Positions 1 to 8,010 of a stretch of DNA of 64,000 nt are shown here, piece after piece; the stretch's first letter is position 1; the number at the start of each line of letters is the position of its first letter. Below the pieces are notes generated by a model. That model was not told the DNA's origin and ran no database searches. It worked only from the letters and a program-made list of their open reading frames with translations. Source of the DNA: Waterburya agarophytonicola KI4 (GTDB lineage: Bacteria; Cyanobacteriota; Cyanobacteriia; Cyanobacteriales; Xenococcaceae); the NCBI RefSeq assembly GCF_020640915.1, contig NZ_JADWDC010000008.1:1-64000 (forward strand), given 5' to 3'. The translations under genes were made by a program, and so were the position numbers.

Positions 1-30
1 GTTAAGGCTAAAATCACGGTTTTGATGTCA

Positions 31-50
31 ACTATCCCCAAGGGGGTAGT
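31..50. other. Short inverted repeat (hairpin)
   Basis: Two 9-base arms, ACTATCCCC and GGGGGTAGT, pair almost perfectly (one G-T wobble) around a two-base centre. The repeat lies just beyond the stop codon of the leftward gene at 68-658. It could be a terminator stem or a protein-binding palindrome. No clear T-run follows it on either strand, so the role is uncertain. Confidence 0.3.
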
Positions 51-67
51 ATGTCTATTACCCCTAT

Positions 68-658
68 TTAATGACTAGAGGGAAGATTGTCTCTTTGTTC
101 CAAATCAGTTTTAACTTTATCAACGAAATTAACTCCAAGAGGCAAAATACCATCAATACAGACTAAAGCTACCATGCGTAGCAAAGCTTCTTTTTGATAG
201 TTGTCTTTGAGGCTGGAAGCAAACTGTACTGGATTGAGAGATAAACCGTTAAGCTTACTAAAAATAATTAATTCTGCTACTAATTTAATCCTGAGATCGA
301 CGCTCTGTATCGAATCTGCTTTGGGAGTAATTTTATCTAAAAAAGGAATAAAACGAAACTTATCGCCCAGTTTATCAGCGATCGCAGCTGCTGCGATCGC
401 CTTATCGGTATTGTCTACGGTACGATATAGCCAAATAGCAGTTTGATAACCTTGTTTTTTATCATCGTACAAAGCCACGGCGCGATCGCGAATTTTATCG
501 ATTTCTTGAGGGGAAATCACACCAGTAATGGCGGTAATTGTATTGTCGAAACCGACTAAATTTTCCCACTTACCAGGAATAAAAGTGCTGATAGTTTTGA
601 GAACTTTAACTGTAATATTATCTGTAGGAAGACTATCGACGATTTCAATAATTGACAT
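68..658 (-). CDS. Conserved cyanobacterial hypothetical protein
   Basis: A 196-residue protein with no signal peptide or membrane segment. The sequence is mostly helical in character, with Ala-rich and Leu-rich stretches around residues 75-95 and 115-145. I recognise it only as resembling proteins of unknown function found in many cyanobacteria; no catalytic motif is visible. The ATG start is followed by a plausible cytosolic N-terminus. It is on the same strand as the thioredoxin-like gene at 707-1015, with about 50 bases between, so the two could be co-transcribed. Function not assigned. Confidence 0.75.
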   Translation of the reverse strand: MSIIEIVDSLPTDNITVKVLKTISTFIPGKWENLVGFDNTITAITGVISPQEIDKIRDRAVALYDDKKQGYQTAIWLYRTVDNTDKAIAAAAIADKLGDKFRFIPFLDKITPKADSIQSVDLRIKLVAELIIFSKLNGLSLNPVQFASSLKDNYQKEALLRMVALVCIDGILPLGVNFVDKVKTDLEQRDNLPSSH

Positions 659-706
659 TTGATTGAAGAATAAGGAATAAGGAACAAAGAAGAAGTAAAC
701 TAGATT

Positions 707-1015
707 TTAGTTCGACAAAATTGCTTGTAAGCGACTGCGAAATTCTCCTTTAGGGTGTCCGCCTTTGACTTCTCCCAAGATTTTAAAATCTCCTTCAGGA
801 GATTCACAAAGGATATAAGTAGGCCATCCCATCTCTTTTTTATCAGGATATTGTGCCATTAAAATCTGGCGATACTTACGATACGTGGCAGTATCCTGCA
901 TTTTTACATCAATAAATTCTAAATCTAGTTCCTTTGCTACCTTGGCATCATAAAAAGACATTTTATGACAGACACCGCAGTCTTCAGAAGAAAATTTAAC
1001 AAGAGCTTGAGTCAT
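707..1015 (-). CDS. Thioredoxin-like protein with CGVC motif
   Basis: A 102-residue single-domain thioredoxin-fold protein. The redox motif is Cys13-Gly-Val-Cys16 followed by His-Lys, placed directly after the first beta strand as in thioredoxins. A cis-proline region is suggested by GWPTYIL near residue 65. The CGVC motif differs from the classical WCGPC of the thioredoxin at 7613-7948, so this is probably a specialised dithiol oxidoreductase or a thioredoxin-like reductase of unknown partner. It has no signal peptide and should act in the cytosol. The family is clear; the substrate is not. Confidence 0.85.
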   Translation of the reverse strand: MTQALVKFSSEDCGVCHKMSFYDAKVAKELDLEFIDVKMQDTATYRKYRQILMAQYPDKKEMGWPTYILCESPEGDFKILGEVKGGHPKGEFRSRLQAILSN

Positions 1016-1077
1016 AGTTGATACCTAAATTCCATCGATCGAATTGTAGAATCGATTGGCTAATTACCTCTCGATCT

Positions 1078-1746
1078 TCAGAGAAATTTAGCATAAATAT
1101 AAGCAATTGCTTCAGAGAATATTTTCCGAAAACCTTCGCTAGAAGCCCACCAAACTTCGGGATCGTAATCTAAAGGGGGATGAGAAATTATACCGACAGA
1201 TACTTCTGGTTCAAATACTTGCTTGTAAAGGAACCAAGTACGACGGCTGTGTACATCTACGGTATAGACATTGATGGCTTGAGGATTTAATTGACTGCGA
1301 TCGAGCCATTGTTTAACTGCACCTGCTGAAGTTAAAGTGCGATCGCGTATCACTTGGGGAGTAAATATAGGTTGTATCTGGGCAGGATCTAAACCCAAAC
1401 TTACCATAGTCGCCCAGGAAAGATGGGCAAAATCTCGATATTCCGATAAATATTCTCCTCTGCCAAAAGGTGCGCCCGCAGTGATTATTAGCTGGTAAGG
1501 ATTGCGTTCAAATTCGTCGATCGCACCGATAATACCTTCATCACCGATCCATCCTTCTACAACCAAAATTTCTGCTTTTACTGGTGCAGAATATGCTAAA
1601 AAAGGTTCTAACTTGAATATAACTAACCAAAATAAAAAAGCGATCGCCAAAAAAATCCCCAACCAACCTCGAATATTTAATCCCCATCGAGGTTTATATG
1701 ATATTAAGCCCCACAGTTTTATTTTTTTTCTTGGCATATTGTTCAA
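1078..1746 (-). CDS. YdcF/ElyC-like DUF218 membrane protein
   Basis: A 222-residue protein. Residues about 25-55 form one membrane anchor (LGIFLAIAFLFWLVIF), followed by a DUF218-like domain that begins with AEILVVEGWIGDEG. The family includes ElyC and SanA, which act in envelope biogenesis in enterobacteria; the biochemical activity is unknown. The acidic and glycine residues of the first strand-loop are present. An alternative start is the Met at residue 4 (MPRKK), giving a basic N-terminus before the anchor and thus an in-out topology with the domain outside the membrane. The role in this organism is inferred only from the family. Confidence 0.75.
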   Translation of the reverse strand: MNNMPRKKIKLWGLISYKPRWGLNIRGWLGIFLAIAFLFWLVIFKLEPFLAYSAPVKAEILVVEGWIGDEGIIGAIDEFERNPYQLIITAGAPFGRGEYLSEYRDFAHLSWATMVSLGLDPAQIQPIFTPQVIRDRTLTSAGAVKQWLDRSQLNPQAINVYTVDVHSRRTWFLYKQVFEPEVSVGIISHPPLDYDPEVWWASSEGFRKIFSEAIAYIYAKFL

Positions 1747-1792
1747 GCTCTATCATTTTATGATGATGCAATATTCTAAATTCTTACTTTAA

Positions 1793-1830
1793 GAGAAAAA
1801 AAGTAGATATAGCGATCGCCATATCCACTT
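1793..1830 (-). terminator. Rho-independent terminator with HIP1 core
   Basis: The 30-base near-palindrome at 1801-1830 has AAGTAGATAT and ATATCCACTT arms (9 of 10 pairs) around the self-complementary GCGATCGC. Read leftward it is followed by a run of seven T (positions 1794-1802 region) and lies directly after the stop of the DUF3747 gene at 1865-2617. This geometry fits intrinsic termination of that gene. The HIP1 octamer forms the stem tip. Confidence 0.72.
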
Positions 1831-1864
1831 ATAGTTGTTATTGTTTTTTTGATTCCTCATTACT

Positions 1865-2617
1865 TTATTGACGGGGTTGATTGTTAGTATTTGCTTGAGA
1901 TAAATCTCGTAAGAAAGGACTAACGATGTTGTTATAAATTTGGTCGACACTATTAGCCAAAGTATTAGGTTGAGTATTATTGGGTTGAGTATTATTGGGT
2001 TTAGAAGGAGTTATTGGGGTAGAAGCAGTGGTGGAAATGGTATTAGGATTAGCAGAATAGGTATTTAAACCAGATTTGCCACTTAAGTAGAGATGGTCAA
2101 TTACTTCTCCTTCGTGAACTCTTTTGGTAATTTCCCAGCCAGGATTGAGAATCATCTTCATTGCACCATCGCTTAAGCCATTAGTTTTGCCGATAACGAT
2201 GCTGGGCTGGGAAGGATCTTTATGAAACGCCACCAATTGTAGCTCATTGTTGTTGGGAACAATTTTAACCACGTGAGCAACTCTTTCATCTCGACCATTA
2301 AGACGGAGAGTATAACCATTGGTGTTGATAATACGACGACAGCTATTGGTATGGTCGAAATCTAGCAATAACAAATCTAATTTGACAGGAGCAGAACCAG
2401 ATTCTTGCCAACATTGCTTTTTACCAGAGATTTGCTCGATTATTTCTAGTCGATGCTCTTGATAGCCAAAGGGTACTGCGACTACAGCAAAATCATTTTG
2501 ACTAACCTTTTGCTCTTGAAAAGAAACTGCCTTAGCTTGAGGTGCGGTGATTATAGCAGTAGTTGCGATCGCGGATAAAGCTAAGAATAATGATTGGATG
2601 CGATTATTAGATTTCAT
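1865..2617 (-). CDS. Secreted DUF3747-domain protein
   Basis: A 250-residue protein with an N-terminal signal peptide: basic MKSNNR, a hydrophobic core to about residue 26, then Ala-x-Ala before VSFQEQ. Residues about 30-180 match my memory of the cyanobacterial DUF3747 family (F-x-Q-x-x-V near the start, AVAVPFGYQ, CWQESG, then NTNGYTLRLNGRD). Two cysteines could form a disulfide after export. The tail from about residue 190 is Thr/Ser/Asn/Pro-rich and includes two copies of TQPNN, so it is probably disordered. Function of the family is unknown. A strong terminator follows at 1793-1830. Confidence 0.8.
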   Translation of the reverse strand: MKSNNRIQSLFLALSAIATTAIITAPQAKAVSFQEQKVSQNDFAVVAVPFGYQEHRLEIIEQISGKKQCWQESGSAPVKLDLLLLDFDHTNSCRRIINTNGYTLRLNGRDERVAHVVKIVPNNNELQLVAFHKDPSQPSIVIGKTNGLSDGAMKMILNPGWEITKRVHEGEVIDHLYLSGKSGLNTYSANPNTISTTASTPITPSKPNNTQPNNTQPNTLANSVDQIYNNIVSPFLRDLSQANTNNQPRQ

Positions 2618-2722
2618 ATCAGAAAGCCTCTATATTATTTTGTTTAAGTTGTTACTTTCTGAATACGCCACAAGTCTAATGTTTATGCACCATTAATGAA
2701 CGATTAATTAACTAATGCTGAG

Positions 2723-3841
2723 TTATTGATGAGGAGAGCGATAAAAAGGTTTTTTCACCACTGTTGCGGGATGGGTTTTGCCGCGAATTTCGATCTCTAA
2801 AGCTTGTCCTACCTTACTCAAATCCTTCGCAACATATGCCAAAGCGATCGCTTTTTCTATCGTCGGTGCTAAAGTACCGCTAGTCACCTCTCCTACTGTT
2901 TTCCCTTCATACATCACTCTATAACCATGGCGAGCAATATGTCTTCCTGACATTTCTATTCCCACCAAACGGCGTTTGATTCCCGATGCTTTTTGTGACT
3001 CTAGTGATTCGCGTCCGATAAAATCTCCTTTATCCTGGAGATGAACTACCCAACCCAAACTAGCTTCTAAAGGTGTTGTTGTCTCATCGATATCTTGTCC
3101 GTAGAGACTCATTGCTGCTTCTAGGCGGAGAGTATCTCTCGCCCCCAGCCCACAGGGAATAACCCCCGCCGATAACAAAGATTGCCATAATTCTCTTGCT
3201 GCTTCGGGAGCAAGCATGATTTCAAAGCCATCTTCTCCTGTATAGCCCGTACGAGCAATAAATGCTGGTTCTCCATTAACATCTACAGTTTGATGGCGGA
3301 AAGCTTTCATCTTACTAAGATCTTCTTTGACTAAAGTCTGAAGAACAGTTGCAGCCTGAGAACCTTGAAGGGCAATTAGAGCTTGTTCTCTAGAAATATC
3401 TTTCATTACTATAGAACTGTCTTGCAAGTGGCTTAAAATCCAATTTTTGTCTTTATCTGTAGTACCTGCATTAACAATAACGACTGCTTTTTGCTCGCTT
3501 TGTGTTGCCGAGGAAAGATAAAAAATAATATCGTCAATAATTCCTCCCTCGGCGTTGAGCAACACGGTATACATCGCTTCTCCAGGCTTGAGACGACTTA
3601 AATCCGAAGGTACTAAAGTTTGCCAGGCATCAATTAAACCTTGACCCTCAAAAGTAAATTTTCCCATGTGAGAAATATCAAACATGCCTACGTGGGATCG
3701 CACTGCTTGATGTTCTAACTTCAATCCCTGATATTGTACGGGCATTTCCCAGCCAGAAAAAGCTGTAAATCTAGCTTTTTGAGACTGAGCTAGTTCAAAC
3801 AAAGGAGTGCGTAACAAATTTGACGATTGATTATCTGCCAT
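2723..3841 (-). CDS. gcvT: Glycine cleavage system T protein (aminomethyltransferase)
   Basis: A 372-residue protein of normal length for GcvT. It transfers the aminomethyl carbon from lipoyl H protein to tetrahydrofolate, releasing ammonia, in the glycine cleavage complex; in cyanobacteria this supports the photorespiratory 2-phosphoglycolate pathway. Family hallmarks include FSGWEMPVQY near residue 28, HVGMFDISHMGK near 51, the folate-site TGYTGEDGFEI near 200, and the C-terminal GEVTSGTLAPTI and KPFYRSP segments. The gene stands alone: no gcvH or gcvP is adjacent. The start ATG gives MADNQSS, consistent with a short leader before TPLFEL. Confidence 0.97.
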   Translation of the reverse strand: MADNQSSNLLRTPLFELAQSQKARFTAFSGWEMPVQYQGLKLEHQAVRSHVGMFDISHMGKFTFEGQGLIDAWQTLVPSDLSRLKPGEAMYTVLLNAEGGIIDDIIFYLSSATQSEQKAVVIVNAGTTDKDKNWILSHLQDSSIVMKDISREQALIALQGSQAATVLQTLVKEDLSKMKAFRHQTVDVNGEPAFIARTGYTGEDGFEIMLAPEAARELWQSLLSAGVIPCGLGARDTLRLEAAMSLYGQDIDETTTPLEASLGWVVHLQDKGDFIGRESLESQKASGIKRRLVGIEMSGRHIARHGYRVMYEGKTVGEVTSGTLAPTIEKAIALAYVAKDLSKVGQALEIEIRGKTHPATVVKKPFYRSPHQ

Positions 3842-4148
3842 GTCTGGTTAAAAATATCTACATTTAATTGGCTTATAACTTATAGCCTACCGCTTAAGAC
3901 TAATCCCTTGGGAGTTACAAAAGAGAAATCGAATTATGGTAAGGTATTTATTCGGGTATGATTTAATAATTACGTAAAGTCTTTTGTCGAGAATTTTGCT
4001 TAGTCTGCCAAAAGTGCGATCGCCTTTTAAGTAGACCTTTTACTAATAATATTTTTAGTTAGTTCAATTCCGTAACAAAAACATTCATAAATAATTCAAT
4101 CAATTTACTTGTCAACTTTTTTTTTAGACTTATTAGGAGAAAATTAAA
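3842..4148. promoter_or_regulatory. Divergent intergenic region between gcvT and psbI
   Basis: About 307 bases without a coding frame that I can support. It must carry the promoters of leftward gcvT and rightward psbI. It holds a HIP1 octamer near 4018 and a ribosome-binding sequence AGGAGA at 4135-4140, nine bases before the psbI start. I see no glycine riboswitch elements on the gcvT side, and no promoter hexamers I would call with confidence. Confidence 0.45.
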
Positions 4149-4265
4149 ATGGCTACTCTCAAAATTGCTGTTTATATTACTGTATTTTTCTTTATCGGCA
4201 TCTTCATCTTTGGTTTCCTATCAAGCGATCCCGCTCGTAATCCTGGTCGTAGCGATTCTGAATAA
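4149..4265 (+). CDS. psbI: Photosystem II reaction centre protein I
   Basis: A 38-codon gene. The product begins MATLKIAVY, crosses the membrane once ([15 protein letters not shown]) and ends [13 protein letters not shown]. This matches cyanobacterial PsbI, whose luminal or cytosolic tail carries the conserved DP-x-RNPGR. PsbI is a small subunit next to D1 and helps early photosystem II assembly. An AGGAGA ribosome-binding site ends nine bases upstream, and a strong terminator follows at 4304-4336, so it is a monocistronic unit. Identification is firm despite the short length. Confidence 0.92.
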   Translation: MATLKIAVYITVFFFIGIFIFGFLSSDPARNPGRSDSE

Positions 4266-4303
4266 TACTTTTCATTCAAAATTAGATCGATATACAAATA
4301 ACG

Positions 4304-4336
4304 AGAAGCTCTAATCACTTAAAGCTTCTTTTTTTT
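4304..4336 (+). terminator. Rho-independent terminator of psbI
   Basis: AGAAGCT at 4304-4310 pairs with AGCTTCT at 4323-4329 across a 12-base loop, followed by an uninterrupted T-run to 4336. It sits about 40 bases after the psbI stop codon and just before the small gene at 4348. Confidence 0.85.
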
Positions 4337-4347
4337 ATCTAAAAATC

Positions 4348-4545
4348 ATGAGTAATAATAAAAGTTTTTGGTATGTGGTTAGGCAAGAAGACGGAACTTG
4401 TGAAGTAGTCGAGTCAGACTGGGAACGAGCAAAAACCCCAGAGAAATCAGACCACAAATCTCAATGGGGTTCGTTTAACAATGAGCAAGAGGCAATTGCT
4501 AAAAAAATTGGCTTGATTCGCGGGGGAAAATGCCAACCGAAATAA
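4348..4545 (+). CDS. Small conserved cyanobacterial protein
   Basis: A 65-residue protein with WYVVRQEDGTCEVV at the start and WGSFNNEQEAIAKKIGLIRGGKCQPK at the end, quoted here as two short conserved blocks. Similar short proteins are common in cyanobacteria and are often labelled DDE transposase family in automatic annotation, but there is no DDE catalytic triad in so short a protein and I do not support that label. It starts 12 bases after the psbI terminator, and its stop codon abuts the stop codon of the convergent protease gene at 4546. Function unknown. Confidence 0.7.
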   Translation: MSNNKSFWYVVRQEDGTCEVVESDWERAKTPEKSDHKSQWGSFNNEQEAIAKKIGLIRGGKCQPK

Positions 4546-5841
4546 TTACTTTGCTGCTTGAGGTTCAGAATTTTGGTATGCTCGAACTTCTTCTGTCAGT
4601 ATTTCGAGTGCTTTAGCAAATTGAGGATCTGCTTCCGTTCCCAACTTAGAGCGATCGCCACCATACAGTTCTTTTAGCTGTTCTTCATCTAATTCAACTA
4701 AAATATCGGGGGGAATGCCTTCTTTATTAATATCCGTACCGTTGGGAGTAAGATATTTAGCAATAGTTACGGCCAATCCCGAACCATCTCCTAAAGGACG
4801 AACTGACTGCACTAAACCCTTACCAAAGGTTTTTGTCCCCAACAAAGTTGCTCGTTTGTTATCTTTCAAAGCACCGGAAAGTATTTCACTAGCACTAGCC
4901 GAACCTTCGTTAACTAGTACGACCAAAGGCTTGTCAGTCAAAGCTTTGTTTTTAGCAGATTCTTTGTCGCTAATTCCTTTACGATCAACGGTAGATACAA
5001 TCGTTCCTTCATCTAGCCACATCCGAGCAATATTAATACTAGAATAAAGCAAACCGCCAGGATTGGAACGCAGATCCATCACGTAGGCTACTACCCCTTC
5101 TTTTTCTTGGGCTTCGATCGCATTCTGCATATCTCTAGCAGCATATTCGTTAAAAGTAGTCAGGCGAATATAACCTATCTTCCCTAGTTCCGTGTCTCTG
5201 ACTTGGGCGCGAACGGGGTGAATTTCAATTTTTTCTCGAACAATTTCATAATCGCTTTCTTTGCCATTGCGATCAATGGTGAGAGTAACTTTGCTACCTC
5301 TTTCTCCTCTAATCAATTTGACAGCATCATTTACATCCATTCCTGTAGTGTCAGTGCCGTCTATTTTGACAATCAAATCTTGAGCCAAAATCCCCACTGA
5401 AGATGCGGGAGTGTCTTCAATAGGAGAAATGACGATCAGTCTGTCTGTCTCTTCATCTTTAGCAATTTGAATACCTACTCCAGTTAATTCTCCTGAAGTG
5501 TCGATCCTCATATTCTGAAACTCTTCTGGGTTCATGAACCTTGTATAAGGATCTTCTAGCTTACCCAGCATATCGCGAATTGCTTTGTAGGCATCTTCTT
5601 GATTTTCATAAGAAGCATCTTTGACAAATTCTTGGCGAATTTTGAGCCAATCGTTGTGATTAAAACTAGTATCAACATATTGATGGTTGATAATTTGCCA
5701 AACTTCATCTACTGTTTCTTTGGGGCCACTTTGAATTAAAGCTTGACTTTGGGACAGGTGAATCCCCGCTCCAGTAACGGCTACTGTTGATAGTGCCACA
5801 GCAGTTGTTCCCAGAAGCAGTCCTTTCTTTTTCGTTACCAT
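4546..5841 (-). CDS. ctpC: C-terminal processing protease (S41 family), CtpC type
   Basis: A 431-residue exported serine protease. Residues 1-35 form a signal or anchor segment (KKKGLLLGTTAVALSTVAVTGAGIHLSQ). A PDZ domain lies around 115-200 with the carboxylate-binding GELTGVGIQI loop. The S41 core follows, with Ser316 in NEGSASASEI and Lys341 in FGKGLVQ, 25 residues apart as in the Ser-Lys dyad. The N-terminal style (MVxKKGLLLG, VTGAGIHLSQ) resembles what is called CtpC in other cyanobacteria, rather than CtpA, which matures D1. The A/B/C assignment is from memory and less certain than the family. It is convergent with, and directly abuts, the gene ending at 4545. Confidence 0.88.
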   Translation of the reverse strand: MVTKKKGLLLGTTAVALSTVAVTGAGIHLSQSQALIQSGPKETVDEVWQIINHQYVDTSFNHNDWLKIRQEFVKDASYENQEDAYKAIRDMLGKLEDPYTRFMNPEEFQNMRIDTSGELTGVGIQIAKDEETDRLIVISPIEDTPASSVGILAQDLIVKIDGTDTTGMDVNDAVKLIRGERGSKVTLTIDRNGKESDYEIVREKIEIHPVRAQVRDTELGKIGYIRLTTFNEYAARDMQNAIEAQEKEGVVAYVMDLRSNPGGLLYSSINIARMWLDEGTIVSTVDRKGISDKESAKNKALTDKPLVVLVNEGSASASEILSGALKDNKRATLLGTKTFGKGLVQSVRPLGDGSGLAVTIAKYLTPNGTDINKEGIPPDILVELDEEQLKELYGGDRSKLGTEADPQFAKALEILTEEVRAYQNSEPQAAK

Positions 5842-6046
5842 AAGCTTAAAAATATAATAAATGTAGCAAGAGCGATCTACAACAACAGATTCTTATAGTT
5901 AAAGTCTAATCTACCACAAATGACTTTTTTGATTGGGGATAGCTCAACGATAAGCATAAACTCGATGTCGATCAGCTTTGTTGGGATTTACTAACAACTT
6001 TTACAACTTACCTAAATCTTTAACTATTTATTAATCATACATTTTA

Positions 6047-6499
6047 TCAATCATAAATTCTTGCTTCTAAGGCACTGGGATTGTCTTCGCAATATAGTTC
6101 AAACTCACTTTTAGGCTTTTCAACAAAATCACTTTTGTTAAGAATGTCGCTAATAGAAATAACGCCTAATAATTGACCTTTAACTACAGGAGCGCGACGA
6201 ATGCGAGTATTGGCAAACAAACGAGCTACATATTCAACTCCTAAATCGGGGTTAACTGTAATGCAGGGTTTGGTCATGATTTCGTACACCCGCATTTTTT
6301 TGGGGTCGTGTCCGAATGCTGCTATCTTGTAGACAATATCGGTTTCGGTCACTATTCCATAGGGATCGCCATCGCTTCTACGCTCTACAATCAAAGCTCG
6401 CAAACCTTGATCCTTCATAATTTTCACGGCTTCTGCGACCGTTGAAGAGCCGCTAATGGTAACAACATCTTTGGTCATTATTTCTTGAGCTTGCATCAT
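6047..6499 (-). CDS. CBS-pair protein with decayed CP12 tail
   Basis: A 150-residue protein with two CBS motifs (about 7-60 and 72-125). Residues 45-105 are identical to the neighbour at 6549-7163. The C-terminal segment ELYCEDNPSALEARIYD aligns with the last part of that neighbour's CP12 tail, but about 50 residues of CP12 are missing and the last redox cysteine is replaced by Ala146, leaving Cys137 unpaired. CBS pairs bind adenosine nucleotides. Without the CP12 core it should not form the GAPDH-PRK bridge through disulfides. It is probably a tandem duplicate that has lost the CP12 function or competes for CBS oligomerisation. The start has two adjacent Met codons. Confidence 0.88.
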   Translation of the reverse strand: MMQAQEIMTKDVVTISGSSTVAEAVKIMKDQGLRALIVERRSDGDPYGIVTETDIVYKIAAFGHDPKKMRVYEIMTKPCITVNPDLGVEYVARLFANTRIRRAPVVKGQLLGVISISDILNKSDFVEKPKSEFELYCEDNPSALEARIYD

Positions 6500-6548
6500 C
6501 TTGATATCTTCTTCAATTACAATTTCGTTAGATTAAACACGATCGAAA

Positions 6549-7163
6549 CTAGTCTTCATAAATCCGACATTCTCTAGCATCGGGATTTTCAGCGCAATAT
6601 GCTTCTAAAGAACTAGGTTTTTTTTCAGACTGACGTTTATCCGCAGCAGCGGCCTGTAATTCTTCTACTTCATCCCAAGCAGCAGCACATTCAGGGGAGG
6701 TTGCACCCTTCGCAGCGCAGACAGCACGAGCCTCCTCTCTGGCTACATCTAATCTGTCTTCAATATATAACTGCTTGGGTTTTTCGACGAAATCGCCTTT
6801 TTTGAGGATGTCACTGACAGAGATAATTCCCTGTAATTTGCCTTCAATCACGGGAGCGCGACGAATGCGAGTATTGGCAAACAAACGAGCTACATATTCA
6901 ACTCCTAAATCGGGATTGACTGTGATGCAGGGTTTGGTCATGATTTCGTATACCCGCATTTTTTTGGGGTCGTGTCCGAATGCTGCTATTTTGTAGACAA
7001 TATCGGTTTCGGTCACGATTCCATAGGGATCGCTATCGCTACGGCGGTCTACAACCAAAGCTCGCAAACCTTTGTCTTTCATTATTTTTACGGCTTCTGC
7101 TACCGTTGCCGAACCACTAATTGTAATTACATTAGGGGTCATAATATCTTTGGCTAACAGCAT
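6549..7163 (-). CDS. CBS-CP12 fusion protein
   Basis: A 204-residue fusion of a CBS pair (about 7-125) and a CP12 tail (about 138-204). CP12 is the intrinsically disordered, redox-switched linker that binds GAPDH and phosphoribulokinase in the dark and turns down the Calvin cycle. All four redox cysteines are present: Cys149 and Cys159 in the first pair, Cys190 and Cys199 in the second. The core AAWDEVEELQA and the GAPDH-binding end ENPDARECRIYED are intact. CBS-CP12 fusions are known from cyanobacteria and are thought to add adenylate sensing. The gene is followed by its truncated paralog 49 bases downstream, so the two are probably co-transcribed. Confidence 0.93.
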   Translation of the reverse strand: MLLAKDIMTPNVITISGSATVAEAVKIMKDKGLRALVVDRRSDSDPYGIVTETDIVYKIAAFGHDPKKMRVYEIMTKPCITVNPDLGVEYVARLFANTRIRRAPVIEGKLQGIISVSDILKKGDFVEKPKQLYIEDRLDVAREEARAVCAAKGATSPECAAAWDEVEELQAAAADKRQSEKKPSSLEAYCAENPDARECRIYED

Positions 7164-7233
7164 TTATTGGAATCTCCTGAAAATTTAGATAAAATTGGCT
7201 AACTAAGGTTAAATTTGACTATATGCTCTATTT

Positions 7234-7524
7234 CTATGCGGATCGCCTTATAGACCAAGAAATTGCCGATCCGACTCTAGGGGAAATCGAAGGATGGTCG
7301 TCGATTGGTTGTTTTCTGGCAATGACTGATGTGGTAGAAGAGTGAGCGTCAAGTACTTTGCCACTCACAGAACAGGTAACTAATAAATAGTCACAACTAG
7401 GGCATTCTGTTGCCATAGTTTCGTCGATCGCACCCTCGCTTTTTGGTTCGACTCTCCTTTTGAGGTGGCTACGTATTGCCAAGTGTCCGCAATCAGGGCA
7501 TCGGACAGTATAAGTTCGATTCAT
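7234..7524 (-). CDS. Small zinc-ribbon protein
   Basis: A 96-residue protein. Two CxxC knuckles, CPDCG near residue 9 and CPSCD near residue 42, form a likely zinc ribbon, with a further Cys in VTCSVSGKV. The tail after about residue 60 is polar and probably flexible. A shorter relative lies at 30455-30652, sharing the pattern RCPxCGxxAxRS, ECxSCDYLL and SGKVLDA. Automatic annotation often calls such cyanobacterial proteins replication restart helicase PriA, from zinc-ribbon resemblance, but there is no helicase domain here. Function unknown; nucleic-acid or protein binding is a guess. Confidence 0.72.
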   Translation of the reverse strand: MNRTYTVRCPDCGHLAIRSHLKRRVEPKSEGAIDETMATECPSCDYLLVTCSVSGKVLDAHSSTTSVIARKQPIDDHPSISPRVGSAISWSIRRSA

Positions 7525-7612
7525 AACTGGATTTTTTCGACAAATTTATCGATCTAAAGAAATAGAGACAATTGCTACAATTCTGACAGTATCTCTAATA
7601 GGCTGACAAACT

Positions 7613-7948
7613 TTAAAGTCTGATTTGAGTTTCCAAAATATTGCTGTAGATTTCGTAAGGTTGCGAACCAAAAAGATTTTCGATCACTTCTCCATCTCTA
7701 AATACCATTACAGCGGGAATGCTCCTAATGCCATACTTTTTGGCGGAGTCGCGATTTTCATCGATATCCACTTTGACTACCGTAGAGCGATCGCCGTATT
7801 CTGTAGCTAGGCGATCCATTAGGGGCGCGACTACTTTACAAGGACCACACCAAGTTGCCGTATAGTCTACTAAGACTAGTTTGTTATTAGCGATTAATTC
7901 TTCTAATTGCTCGGAGTTAATAAAGTTTGCTTTGGTCGTAGAAGTCAT
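7613..7948 (-). CDS. trxA: Thioredoxin
   Basis: A 111-residue classical thioredoxin. The active site WCGPC occupies residues 33-37, the buried Asp precedes it in VLVDYTATW, and the cis-Pro occurs in IRSIPAVMVF. It reduces protein disulfides in the cytosol using electrons from thioredoxin reductases; in cyanobacteria, thioredoxins also activate Calvin-cycle enzymes in the light and release CP12 complexes. It lies 62 bases from the ferredoxin gene on the same strand and close to the CBS-CP12 gene, an apt neighbourhood for light-dependent redox control. Which thioredoxin subtype (m, x, y) it is cannot be decided by eye. Confidence 0.93.
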   Translation of the reverse strand: MTSTTKANFINSEQLEELIANNKLVLVDYTATWCGPCKVVAPLMDRLATEYGDRSTVVKVDIDENRDSAKKYGIRSIPAVMVFRDGEVIENLFGSQPYEIYSNILETQIRL

Positions 7949-8010
7949 AAAATTATCCTTTTCTTAAATAGTTTTGGTAGAGGTCTTTGTTATTGTTTTT
8001 AATTATTCGC

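Noticed and set aside
3842-3960. Glycine riboswitch ahead of gcvT
   Set aside because: The conserved GGAGAG and CCGAAGGGGC elements are not present on the gcvT strand.
4348-4545. DDE transposase label for the small protein
   Set aside because: The 65 residues contain no DDE triad and there are no terminal inverted repeats nearby.
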